This document shows, one piece after another, positions 1 to 8,283 of a stretch of DNA of 64,000 nt. Positions within the stretch are counted from its first letter, which is position 1. Every line of letters starts with the position of its first letter. The stretch is from NCBI RefSeq assembly GCF_013387455.1, contig NZ_VWNC01000003.1, positions 186,001-250,000 of the forward strand, read 5' to 3'. Below the pieces are notes generated by a model. That model was not told the origin of the DNA. It made no database searches and saw only the letters and a program-made list of their open reading frames with translations. The DNA is from Mariprofundus sp. NF (GTDB taxonomy: Bacteria; Pseudomonadota; Zetaproteobacteria; Mariprofundales; Mariprofundaceae). A program made the translations under genes and the position numbers.

Positions 1-1399
1 GGGTGTGTCTGATACCGGCCAACCGGTCGGCATCAGCCATAAGCTGATCGCTTATACGTGAGAAAGGCAGCAGCGGACTCTCCCGCAACCGATCCGGCAC
101 CAGCCGGCCAGTTAGCGGCGTGAGTGCATACCAGCGGTTCACTGCAGCAGAGAAGTGAAACGCCAGTAACTGTTGTGACCACTGCGGCACGCGCGCCAGA
201 TAACTGAGCCGATCATAATAGTCGGCTGCAGGGAGAGAGCTCTTCGATAACAACGCATCCAGCTCTCCATGAAAGGCCCGCCACTGTCGCTCAGACAGAA
301 GTCCTGTGCCATAAAGTGCCGCCCCAAGCTGGCGCAACCAGCCTATGCGGGAGGCTCGGCTGGCATCAGGATAGGCCTGCAGCAGACGGTTGCCGCGAAC
401 AAAGGTCTCCCTCTCCACGATCAGTGAACCTTGCAGCAGGCGCAGACGATCATATTTGGAGTAGTCGTGATCTCCCTGCAACAGCTGCCGCCAGAACTGC
501 AGTTTGGCTGCCAACTCCGCCACTGTGACGGCATCATCACGACCAGCATCGAGCAGATCTCTTGTCTCTTTTAATTGCTGAACAAGATCAGGATTTGAGG
601 ACTCTCTGGCCAGTTGTGCCAACTGTCTCAAACCTGTGCGCGGGGCATAAAAAACATCCAGAAGTTCAGCCAGCTGCGCATAGGAATCCAGCAGCTCCGG
701 CAATCCCGCACGTTCGGCATAGGCTCGAACACGAGTCGCATCCTGATCATCGGGAAGCGAGTGAATTTTGACACGTAGATTCTGAAAACCCGGATCCTGA
801 TTGCCGAGATCAGTTGCTGCCTGTCGAATATTCGTGGCCAACCGCTGTGGACCCGGCAGTGGCAGTCTGCGTACCGACTCGCGCAACAGAAGAAAGCGTT
901 CAGGTGTTCGCCATAACGGGTCAGCCAGCAGTGCCAGCAAGATTCTTGTCGCTGCCACCTGCTCATCCTCAATCTGTACAGCACCACGGTGAAAAAAGCG
1001 GGAACGGCGAAAAACCCAACCATCATCAACACGAATCAGGAACTGCTCCAACAGAATCTGACTAAGCTCATCAAGCTGCGCATCAGAACCTATAAACTGC
1101 GCTGGCGAGGCTGCTGCCAACACATTGGCAATCAGATAACCCCGGTTGCGCATCTCGACAGCGCGACTATTTAATAGACCGTACTGCCTGCCACCACCGC
1201 GCTTGCTGCATACATTTTCTCCGGGCGGCAACACCGAACCATCCTTGCAAAACCAGCGGATATGCGTGAATGGGCCGTAATTATCACTCTTGAATGAATC
1301 TACCCAGTTGCGGAATTTGCCGCTCTCAGCCTCCCCTGCATGGGCTGAACCGGCACCCATAAGGAGCAGAGAGATCACGACGCATATCCGTAGAGTCAT
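1..1399 (-). CDS. Large exported protein, N-terminal part (C-terminus outside the window)
   Basis: An open frame runs without a stop from an ATG at 1399 to the left edge (466 codons). It begins with a signal peptide (hydrophobic core near residues 5-17, then A-H-A at about 20-22 as a cleavage site). The mature part is mostly helical, rich in Leu, Arg, Gln and Asp, with no metal or nucleotide motif in the visible portion. The stretch near the edge, with VPDRLRESPLLPFSRISDQL, reminds me of the N-terminal region of long PEP/pyruvate-binding-domain proteins related to PEP synthase. That is a weak family memory; the diagnostic catalytic domain would lie outside the window. No strong Shine-Dalgarno is visible before the ATG. 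The gene is divergent from the coiled-coil gene at 1644. Confidence 0.7.
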   Translation of the reverse strand, partial: MTLRICVVISLLLMGAGSAHAGEAESGKFRNWVDSFKSDNYGPFTHIRWFCKDGSVLPPGENVCSKRGGGRQYGLLNSRAVEMRNRGYLIANVLAAASPAQFIGSDAQLDELSQILLEQFLIRVDDGWVFRRSRFFHRGAVQIEDEQVAATRILLALLADPLWRTPERFLLLRESVRRLPLPGPQRLATNIRQAATDLGNQDPGFQNLRVKIHSLPDDQDATRVRAYAERAGLPELLDSYAQLAELLDVFYAPRTGLRQLAQLARESSNPDLVQQLKETRDLLDAGRDDAVTVAELAAKLQFWRQLLQGDHDYSKYDRLRLLQGSLIVERETFVRGNRLLQAYPDASRASRIGWLRQLGAALYGTGLLSERQWRAFHGELDALLSKSSLPAADYYDRLSYLARVPQWSQQLLAFHFSAAVNRWYALTPLTGRLVPDRLRESPLLPFSRISDQLMADADRLAGIRHT

Positions 1400-1503
1400 A
1401 GAATGAGTATAGATTCAGAGCAGATCTCTTACCACGATGAATATTCCCCTATGGTCCATTCTTTTATAAAACCGGTAAAATCTGCAAATCAAGCAGCCTC
1501 ACA

Positions 1504-1532
1504 TTGACAGCAGATCTATATCTTTGTTACCT
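1504..1532 (+). promoter_or_regulatory. Possible sigma-70 promoter for the GTPase/cyclase cluster
   Basis: A perfect -35 box TTGACA lies at 1504-1509 in the AT-rich gap between two divergent genes. The -10 region at the right spacing (TTACCT at 1527-1532) is poor, so this is only a candidate for the 1644-6035 cluster. Confidence 0.25.
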
Positions 1533-1643
1533 GACTACTCGACAGGGAGATGATGTAAATTCTACCTTATGGCTACAAACAATTGCTTTCTATCATCTTT
1601 TTTTCAATAATAGAGGTTCATCGTCAAGGCCTGAGGAGGGGAA

Positions 1644-2213
1644 ATGACTGCACAATCGAAGGAAACCAAGAGCACACAAGAGAGCCCTGAACTCGCTTCA
1701 GCCGGCAACGTCGACCAGATCAGAGATATTATTTTCGGATCACAGATGCGTGATTATGAAAGTCGCTTTCAGCGTCTGGAAGAGCGACTGCTAAGTGAAC
1801 TCGCCACGGTTCGCAAAGAGGTTAACAACAGGGTTGAAGCACTGGAAACCTATATGCGCGGTGAAGTTGATGCACTTAATGAGCGTCTCATCTCCGAGCG
1901 CGATGAACGAGAAACCGAGACAAAGAATATTGAGGATGAGATCAAGAACCTATCCAAAGAGCTGCTGCGTAAGATCAGCCAGTTGGATGAGTCGATGGCC
2001 AAACATAATCGCGATCTGCGTCAGCAACTGCTGGATCAATCTAAAAACCTGAGCAGTGACATTGATGCAACCAGAGAGCAGCTGAGTGCTGCGCTAACAC
2101 GCTCCAGTAATGAACTGCGAGAGAGTAAAACCGATCGCGTGGCTCTGGCTGAACTCTTTTCAGAGGTATCCCTGCGCCTGAAAGACGAATTCCCCATTCC
2201 TGCGGGTAAATAA
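1644..2213 (+). CDS. Cytoplasmic coiled-coil protein of the GTPase/cyclase cluster
   Basis: A 189-residue soluble protein with no signal peptide or membrane segment. Residues of about 22-165 are highly charged with heptad-like Leu/Ile spacing, which predicts a long coiled coil; the part around NVDQIRDIIFGSQMRDYESR (residues 23-42) looks like a conserved head. A strong Shine-Dalgarno (AGGAGGGG at 1633-1640) precedes the ATG. It is the first gene of a run with the membrane protein at 2240, the small GTPase at 4504 and the cyclase at 5019, so it is probably a scaffold or effector for that set. The function is unknown. Confidence 0.8.
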   Translation: MTAQSKETKSTQESPELASAGNVDQIRDIIFGSQMRDYESRFQRLEERLLSELATVRKEVNNRVEALETYMRGEVDALNERLISERDERETETKNIEDEIKNLSKELLRKISQLDESMAKHNRDLRQQLLDQSKNLSSDIDATREQLSAALTRSSNELRESKTDRVALAELFSEVSLRLKDEFPIPAGK

Positions 2214-2239
2214 TCCTGTCCGGGACTGCGTAAGCAGAG

Positions 2240-4522
2240 ATGAAAGAGACAGAAAATATCGAGTCAAATCAGGATGAGAGCAAAGATAGTGATCTGAAGC
2301 GCTTAAAAGCACTTCTTCTGGCTGATGAATCCGAACAACTGGCTGAAATTCAGGAGCACCTGCATAACCCTGAGCTGCAAGCAGCTGATGTAGGGCGTGT
2401 CCTGCACCGTGCTGTAACCATCAATCAGCAGCATGCACCTGATGCCTTGAGAGATGCTTTGACGCCGACCGTTGAATCAGCGCTCTACAGTTCGGTGCGT
2501 AGCAACCCTGATCGACTGGGAGAGGCGCTCTTCCCTGTCATGGCGCCCGCCATAAGAAAATCGATTGTATCGATCATGAACAGCATGGTGCAGTCACTCA
2601 ATCAGATGCTGGAGCACTCCTTCACCCTTAAAGGGCTGAAGTGGCGACTGGAAGCACTGCAGAGCGGCCGCTCCTTCGCAGAGATTGTCATGCTGCATAC
2701 GCTGGCCTACCGTGTTGAACAGCTCTTCCTTATTCACAAAGAGAGTGGCCTGCTGCTGCAACATATCAGTTTTGATGAGGCGGCCAACAAGGATGCCGAC
2801 CTGGTCTCCAGTATGCTGACCGCAATTCAGGATTTTGTGCGCGACTCCTTTCAGGTGGGCGAAAATGACGCCATCGACAAGTTGCGCATCGGCAGCATGG
2901 AAGTGTTTATTGAGGCGGGTTCGAAAGCTGTTATCGCCGCAGTAGTGCGAGGTAATGCCCCAGCTGACTTCCCTGATACCCTGCAACAGAGCAGTGAAGC
3001 CATTCACAAGAAAATGGCAGAGAGTCTGAATACGTTCGATGGTGATGCAGCCCCATTCAGTGCTGTCCGTCCTGAACTGGATGGATGTCTGCTATCAAAA
3101 TCAGCCACGACCGGCTCAGGCTCGAACACGAAGGCGATTCTGGCTCTCTCAACGGCAGCAATAGCGTTGATTGGCTGGTTATCCTGGGGAGCATATCAAT
3201 CGCACCGACAAACAGTTCTTGTCGAAGCTCTGGATGCAGTACCCGGCATGGTTGTCATCCGCTCCGCCGATCATGATGGTGCCCTGCAGATTTCCGGCCT
3301 GCGTGATCCACTGGCTGATGCACCGGAGCCTCTGCTGCATGAGCACCAGTTTTCCGATGAAGATGTGCAGATGTTGTGGAGTCCCTATCAATCACTGGAG
3401 CCTGCACTGATCATCAAACGGGCCAACCAACTACTGGCACCGACAGATGAAACCGAACTTCTATTAGATGGCAGTGAGCTTGTGATTTCAGGCATTGCCA
3501 CACAAGCCTGGCTTGAGCGAGCCATTCAGATGATTCCAGCCATGGCTGGCATCACCGGCTTGCGCAGCGATCAACTGATCCTCACTGACTCACCGGACTA
3601 CCTCCTGCAGCTTGCCCGCAAAAGGCTCGCCCCACCGGCAACGGTTCAGCTGAATATGCAGGGGCACTCACTGCTGGCTAAGGGCAGTGCACACCATGAG
3701 TGGATTGTCACTGCTGCATCCGCCGTCAAGAAGATTCCCGGCATCAGCGCTTATGATGACTCTGCAGTGATTGATCTGGACTCTGACAGCTACCTTCTGG
3801 CTGAAGCCAGGAGGATTTTGGCACCACCATCATCAGTACGACTGAAGGTAAAACATGCTGAACTATTTGCCAGCGGCAGAGCCACCTCGAAATGGATTAG
3901 CAATGCCAAACAACAGGCTCATGCAATCAGTGGCATCAAGGGCTTTGACACCAGCAAACTGAAAACCCTCGCTACAGACCCGAGTGACAGACAGCTTCTA
4001 CAGCAGGCCAAACGTACCCTTCTGCCACCGGATAGCGTCACCTTAAGTGTAGAGAGGCGCATCCTGAGTGTAACGGGCATCGCCTCTTCAGTCTGGGTCA
4101 AACAGGCCATCGAACGCGCCAAGAGTATCAAAGGATTATTGGGTTATGATCAACAAACTTTGGTGGTGGCAGAAACAGCCCTGACAGCACTGAAGAAGAA
4201 GCTAAACCGTGTACAACTAAAATTCAGAGCTGGCAGCAGCCAGCTGGAGAGTGGCGAAGAGCAGATGATTTCGCAGCTGGCACGGGCGCTGAAAAAGCAG
4301 CGCGCTCTCATGCAGATGGCGCAGGCACATATCGAGATCACAGGCTATTCAGGACTACTGACCAATAGGGCTCATGCTCTGGCGCTGAGCCGTGCAAAAC
4401 ACGTTACAACCCTGCTGACAGCGCAAGGTGTTCCTTCGGCATGGATTCGCACCCACGGACAGAAAGAGCGCTCATCTGAATGGGCGGTAGATCTTGACCT
4501 GAAGTGGCAGCCACTGCCTTGA
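2240..4522 (+). CDS. Membrane protein with cytoplasmic sensor-like domain, BON-like repeats and OmpA-like C-terminus
   Basis: This 760-residue protein has one clear membrane helix at about 299-319 and no signal peptide, so the N-terminal 300 residues should be cytoplasmic. Within them, about 159-270 has an alternating strand/helix pattern (EQLFLIHKESGLLLQHISF, then LTAIQDFVRDSF) that resembles longin/roadblock-type sensor folds; this is inference. After the membrane helix come four repeats of about 70 residues (roughly 397-685), each with a LAPP- or LLPP-like start and a SG-A--W motif, resembling BON domains. The end (about 655-755) resembles OmpA/MotB peptidoglycan-binding domains. It overlaps the downstream GTPase gene, which suggests translational coupling. 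The likely role is to connect the envelope to the GTPase. Confidence 0.8.
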   Translation: MKETENIESNQDESKDSDLKRLKALLLADESEQLAEIQEHLHNPELQAADVGRVLHRAVTINQQHAPDALRDALTPTVESALYSSVRSNPDRLGEALFPVMAPAIRKSIVSIMNSMVQSLNQMLEHSFTLKGLKWRLEALQSGRSFAEIVMLHTLAYRVEQLFLIHKESGLLLQHISFDEAANKDADLVSSMLTAIQDFVRDSFQVGENDAIDKLRIGSMEVFIEAGSKAVIAAVVRGNAPADFPDTLQQSSEAIHKKMAESLNTFDGDAAPFSAVRPELDGCLLSKSATTGSGSNTKAILALSTAAIALIGWLSWGAYQSHRQTVLVEALDAVPGMVVIRSADHDGALQISGLRDPLADAPEPLLHEHQFSDEDVQMLWSPYQSLEPALIIKRANQLLAPTDETELLLDGSELVISGIATQAWLERAIQMIPAMAGITGLRSDQLILTDSPDYLLQLARKRLAPPATVQLNMQGHSLLAKGSAHHEWIVTAASAVKKIPGISAYDDSAVIDLDSDSYLLAEARRILAPPSSVRLKVKHAELFASGRATSKWISNAKQQAHAISGIKGFDTSKLKTLATDPSDRQLLQQAKRTLLPPDSVTLSVERRILSVTGIASSVWVKQAIERAKSIKGLLGYDQQTLVVAETALTALKKKLNRVQLKFRAGSSQLESGEEQMISQLARALKKQRALMQMAQAHIEITGYSGLLTNRAHALALSRAKHVTTLLTAQGVPSAWIRTHGQKERSSEWAVDLDLKWQPLP

Positions 4523-5022
4523 GCCTGACGCTGCAGAAAAAGGTATGCCTGCTGGGCGCTTTTGCGGTGGGTAAAACCAGTCTGGTCAGCCGTTTTGTCA
4601 AAGGCATCTTCTCCGAAAAGTATCTCTCCACTATGGGTGTGAAAATCGACAGGAAAAACCTGCAGATCGGTGATGTCACCATCAATATGATGCTGTGGGA
4701 TATTCATGGTGAAGAGAGCAATAAAAAGGTGCCTGCAGCATACATGCGTGGCACTGCCGCCTATCTGCTTGTAGTCGATGGCACGCGTAAGAGCACCATC
4801 GCTGCAGCCTGCGAGTTGCATGAGCGCATACGCACAGAAGCAGGTGATATCCCCTTTGTTGTTCTACTGAATAAATGCGATCTACAGGATGAGTGGCAAC
4901 TCGCCGAGAGTGATATGGAGGCCATGCAGGAGAAGGGTTGGGAATGTTTTTTGACCAGTGCCTGCTCCGGCCAGAATGTTGATGCCGCATTCAGCAGACT
5001 GGCTGAGAAACTGCTGCCATGA
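4504..5022 (+). CDS. Ras/Rab-like small GTPase
   Basis: A 172-residue single-domain small GTPase. Visible motifs are the P-loop GAFAVGKTS (18-26), a switch I Thr (T43), G3 as WDIHGEE (D66, G69), G4 NKCD (123-126) and G5 TSA (151-153). The residue matching the catalytic Gln61 of Ras is Glu (E70), so hydrolysis may be slow or depend on a partner. There is no membrane segment or lipidation signal. The start is a GTG at 4504 overlapping the upstream gene by 19 bases; a TTG at 4519, overlapping the upstream stop, is an alternative. The cyclase gene overlaps its stop codon. The Ras-superfamily call is firm; the partner and process are unknown. Confidence 0.92.
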   Translation: MAATALSLTLQKKVCLLGAFAVGKTSLVSRFVKGIFSEKYLSTMGVKIDRKNLQIGDVTINMMLWDIHGEESNKKVPAAYMRGTAAYLLVVDGTRKSTIAAACELHERIRTEAGDIPFVVLLNKCDLQDEWQLAESDMEAMQEKGWECFLTSACSGQNVDAAFSRLAEKLLP

Positions 5023-6035
5023 CATCGCCGGAGATGCCGGATGTTCTCTTCTCTTATTTAGCTGATCTCTATATCAATCACGCTTCGCCGGCATGGATAA
5101 AATTGGATTCTGATTGCCGCGCCGTGGCCGATTCGGGCGGCGACTGGCCGCGTTATCTCGCCGAACCCGTACTCAAGCCCGGTAGTGAACTGGAGGAGCG
5201 TTTCCTCGTTCTTTGCGGGCAATCCTTTGATCAACCGTTTGTTCTGCCACAAATAGAGCTACAAGATGGGCAGTACACAGATATCCACCATCTGCTTATC
5301 GATGGCGTCTCATGGCTACTCTTTCTTGATGTCAGCGAGCAGGTTAATACGCAACAGCTGCAGCAACAGAATGCCAATGAACTCAGTCTGCTTAAAGACC
5401 GGCAGAAGCAGACCCTGGATCGTTATATGGGTTCCACCATTGCCGAGTTGAGTGTCGGAGGGAGATTAACATTTAATGCCTCTGGCGAACGCCGCAACAT
5501 CACAACCATGTTTATCGATCTGCGCAGCTTTACCATTTTCAATGAGGCTTATGATCCCCAGCATGTAATGGATGTACTCAATCAGTACATGACGAAGATG
5601 ATCCCCCCTATTCTGGATGAGCATGGCCTGATCGATAAGATAACCGGTGATGGTGCAATGACTGTGTTTGGTGTCCAGCATAGAGAGGCGCCTGCTGAGA
5701 GTGCGCTTCGGGCTGCTTATAAAATTCAACGTGATGTCGCCGCCTTAAATCGGTCGCGCCGTGAGCAGGGGAAATACGTGATGGAGGTAGGTATTGGCAT
5801 TGCCAGCGGTGAAGCGGTACTGGGCATTATTGGTGCCCATGATCGACGCGCATTTACAGCTATCGGACCGCATGTGAATCTGGCAGCAAGGCTTGAGAGC
5901 GTCGCCAAAGGCGGAGAGATTCTGGTCGACAGCCTCACCTTTAAGGCCACTTCGCATCTGATCAGCAGTCATCAGAAAATGGAGATCGAACTTAAAGGCA
6001 TTGGCCTCACACCGGTTTACAACCTGCAATTTTGA
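5019..6035 (+). CDS. Class III adenylate cyclase with N-terminal PAS-like region
   Basis: A 338-residue soluble protein predicted to make cyclic AMP. The catalytic domain (about 155-335) has metal-binding D167 and D211, the purine-selecting pair K207 and T280, and the transition-state residues N287 and R291 in a VNLAARLE motif. All six catalytic positions are therefore filled, and the K/T pair favours ATP over GTP. Residues 1-130 look like a PAS-type fold with LLIDGVSWLLFLDVSE near the end, followed by a short coiled-coil linker. The start overlaps the GTPase stop by four bases, so it is probably translated with it. Control by the GTPase is inferred from this coupling only. Confidence 0.92.
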   Translation: MTSPEMPDVLFSYLADLYINHASPAWIKLDSDCRAVADSGGDWPRYLAEPVLKPGSELEERFLVLCGQSFDQPFVLPQIELQDGQYTDIHHLLIDGVSWLLFLDVSEQVNTQQLQQQNANELSLLKDRQKQTLDRYMGSTIAELSVGGRLTFNASGERRNITTMFIDLRSFTIFNEAYDPQHVMDVLNQYMTKMIPPILDEHGLIDKITGDGAMTVFGVQHREAPAESALRAAYKIQRDVAALNRSRREQGKYVMEVGIGIASGEAVLGIIGAHDRRAFTAIGPHVNLAARLESVAKGGEILVDSLTFKATSHLISSHQKMEIELKGIGLTPVYNLQF

Positions 6036-6086
6036 TAGCCCAAAACAACTGGACGCTCAGCCATACAGTCAGGTTTTTATAGCAGT

Positions 6087-6281
6087 TTAGCTATTGCTGT
6101 CTGCTGACCTGCTTCTAATCACAAGCATCAGAACGATTGCAGCCGGAACAATCCAGCCGATATGATCGAATTCGAGTAGCCAGTGCCAGATGGATGCAGT
6201 ATCGACATGACCGTGACCGCTATGGGCCAGTGCCAGTGATGGTGTGATCAGTGCAAACAGAGCGACAGTCAATTTAGACAT
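6087..6281 (-). CDS. Small His-rich membrane peptide coupled to tatC
   Basis: This 64-residue protein has a signal-like N-terminus ending in ALA at about 17-19, a His-rich stretch HSGHGH immediately after, and a second hydrophobic helix at about 43-57 followed by a basic, polar tail. It overlaps the 3' end of tatC by eight bases, so it is likely part of the tat transcript. The His cluster could bind a metal, but nothing else supports that. I do not recognise the family. Confidence 0.65.
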   Translation of the reverse strand: MSKLTVALFALITPSLALAHSGHGHVDTASIWHWLLEFDHIGWIVPAAIVLMLVIRSRSADSNS

Positions 6282-7047
6282 TTTCAGTTTCCTCTTTTTC
6301 TTTCTTCATTTTTGCCAGAAACAGACCAACCTCATAGAGCAGCATCATCGGAACACCGAGCAGTACCTGTGAGATGATATCCGGCGGAGTAAGGATGGCT
6401 GCAAAGATGAAAGCCCAGACTACCACATAACGGCGTTTATCGGCCAGTGACTCAGCATCCACAATATTCAGACGCACCAGCAGCATGATGACTATCGGAA
6501 TCTGGAAACTGACGCCGAAGGCAAACAACAATTTCAGCACCAGCGAGAGATACTCTTTTACCGCAGGCATGGCCTGAATGTTCTCCGTGGAGAAACCGAG
6601 GAAAAACTCAAAGATCAGCGGAAATACAATATAAAAGGCAAAAGCACCACCGGCCAGAAGCAGGCCGAGTGAGCCGAAAAAGTAGGAGACAAATGCCTGC
6701 CGCTCATGGGCATAGAGGCCCGGCGCAACAAAGGCCCAGAACTGGTAGAGCGTGACCGGAGCAGTGGCAAACAGGCTTAAGACCAGTGCGATCTTCAGGT
6801 AGGTGAAAAAGACATCCGGTGCATTCAGGAATACCAGCGGTGTATTCGGTGGCAATGCATCACGCATCGGCATGGAGATGTAATCAAACACCGGCTCGGA
6901 GAAGTTCATCAGCAGCATCACACCGATGATGTAAACAACAATGGCTATACTAAAACGACGGCGCAGCTCACCGAGATGGGCGAGAATAGAGGCCGGTTCG
7001 CTCTTGCTCTCCTCATCATCCAGCGGCGTCATCTCACCCTTGCTCAC
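6274..7047 (-). CDS. tatC: Sec-independent protein translocase TatC
   Basis: TatC is the membrane receptor for twin-arginine signal peptides. The 257-residue product has the family features: a cytoplasmic N-terminus with HLGELRRR (about 25-32), six membrane helices, and conserved stretches FWAFVAPGLY and AAILTPPDIISQ. Length is normal. It overlaps tatB by four bases and is the third gene of a tatABC operon. The acidic tail rich in Lys and Glu is typical. Confidence 0.97.
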   Translation of the reverse strand: MSKGEMTPLDDEESKSEPASILAHLGELRRRFSIAIVVYIIGVMLLMNFSEPVFDYISMPMRDALPPNTPLVFLNAPDVFFTYLKIALVLSLFATAPVTLYQFWAFVAPGLYAHERQAFVSYFFGSLGLLLAGGAFAFYIVFPLIFEFFLGFSTENIQAMPAVKEYLSLVLKLLFAFGVSFQIPIVIMLLVRLNIVDAESLADKRRYVVVWAFIFAAILTPPDIISQVLLGVPMMLLYEVGLFLAKMKKEKEETENV

Positions 7048-7397
7048 TTGGGAGCCTCATCCGCTTTCACTTCAGGCTCTTCAGTCGCCACCTTTTCGGC
7101 AGCCTCAGCAGAACCCTTGGCAATGGCAGGATCAATCACCTGGCCACTCTTTTTCATCAGCTCTTCGTTAAAGCTGATGATATCACTCTCTGAGAGTGCA
7201 TCTTTGATTTCGGTAACGGGAGAACTCAGTGGTGCGGTCTCTGCATCGATCTGACGTTTCACATCCGAGATCCAGCCGCGCCCTTTGCGAACAACACGGC
7301 CAACCTGGGAGAAGAGCTCCGGCATGCGCTCAGGCCCCAAAACCAGAAAGGCGATCACACCGACAAGCAGCAGCTCCAGCAGTCCAATATCAGGCAT
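7044..7397 (-). CDS. tatB: Sec-independent protein translocase TatB
   Basis: This 117-residue protein has one N-terminal membrane helix, the FLVLGPERMPEL hinge that marks TatA/TatB proteins, then an amphipathic helix and a charged, disordered tail. The E-L/LGPERMP form and its place between tatA and tatC favour TatB over TatA. It works with TatC in recognising folded Tat substrates, which here probably include some redox proteins. Confidence 0.93.
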   Translation of the reverse strand: MPDIGLLELLLVGVIAFLVLGPERMPELFSQVGRVVRKGRGWISDVKRQIDAETAPLSSPVTEIKDALSESDIISFNEELMKKSGQVIDPAIAKGSAEAAEKVATEEPEVKADEAPK

Positions 7398-7432
7398 AAG
7401 CTTCTATTCCCGGTCTGTTCCCTTGAGGCTGG

Positions 7433-7618
7433 TTACTTTTTATCGACAGATTCTTCGTCAGTGGGTTCTTTTTTCTTATCGTCATCAGCAATATTGGTGC
7501 GGAAACTCTTGATGCCCTTGGCAAGGCCTGCGCCCACCAGCGGCAGCCGCTTGGCGCCAAACAGCACCACGACAATGATCAGAATCAAAATAAGTTCCGT
7601 AGTTCCAAGTCCAAACAT
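7433..7618 (-). CDS. tatA: Sec-independent protein translocase TatA
   Basis: TatA forms the translocation pore. The 61-residue product has the short N-terminal membrane helix starting [13 protein letters not shown], the [20 protein letters not shown] hinge and amphipathic helix, and a charged Lys/Asp/Glu tail. The gene is first in the tat operon, 35 bases before tatB, and divergent from the response regulator at 7915 across a 296-base gap that should hold both promoters. Confidence 0.95.
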   Translation of the reverse strand: MFGLGTTELILILIIVVVLFGAKRLPLVGAGLAKGIKSFRTNIADDDKKKEPTDEESVDKK

Positions 7619-7914
7619 TGCAATTACCCCTCAAAAAACAGCTTTACAGGCAGCCAAAGCTACCACCAACATCGATTACGGACATTACGCAATTTCACAC
7701 TATCGGCAAGCAGAGCAAAGCTTGAAGAATCTACCCCGCACCTGCTTGACATGTTGAGAATATGACATTTTTTCCACAATAATCCGGATGAAAAATTCAA
7801 ACTAACCTTTTTTCGCCAAATTAATGACACGCATGATGGAAATTAAGAGCTTGTCATTGCAAAAACAAGCCGTTAGACGTTGCGTCAAAATTTCTTCTCT
7901 CAAAGGGTGAATGG

Positions 7915-8283
7915 ATGATACTGATTGTTGACGATAATGATGCGATTCGAGAGATGCAGGTTGCTGTGCTTGAATCAGCCAATTATTCGGTACGTGAAGC
8001 GGCCAATGGCACCCATGCACTGAGCCTTGCTGAAGAGAGCAGACCTCAACTGGTATTGATGGATATCACCATGCCCGGCATGACCGGTTATCAGGTGCTC
8101 GACCGTCTGCGCGAGAAATATGGCAATGATCTGCCTGTTGTCATGGTCAGCGCCCTGCCTGAAGATGAAGAGCGAGATATTGCACTGGCCAGAGGGGCAA
8201 CCGACTACATCAGCAAACCCTTTGATATCCCTTCAGTATTGAACTGTGTAAAACACTTTCTTCCTGACGCAAAAGCTGCATGA
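7915..8283 (+). CDS. Single-domain response regulator (CheY-like receiver)
   Basis: A 122-residue stand-alone receiver with the acidic pair in VDDND, the phospho-acceptor Asp in LMDITMPG (about D50) and the conserved Lys in YISKPFD (about K100). There is no output domain. The Shine-Dalgarno AAAGGG lies just upstream. It overlaps the hybrid kinase at 8280 by four bases (ATGA), so the two are translationally coupled and this receiver is a likely phosphotransfer partner. Confidence 0.95.
   Translation: MILIVDDNDAIREMQVAVLESANYSVREAANGTHALSLAEESRPQLVLMDITMPGMTGYQVLDRLREKYGNDLPVVMVSALPEDEERDIALARGATDYISKPFDIPSVLNCVKHFLPDAKAA

Noticed and set aside
628-1032. 134-residue frame on the minus strand
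   Set aside because: It is a shifted frame within the exported protein gene that occupies 1-1399 on the same strand.
6079-6094. ATAGC/GCTAT palindrome at the end of the tat operon
   Set aside because: Not followed by a T-run on the minus strand, and the stem is short, so it is not called a terminator.
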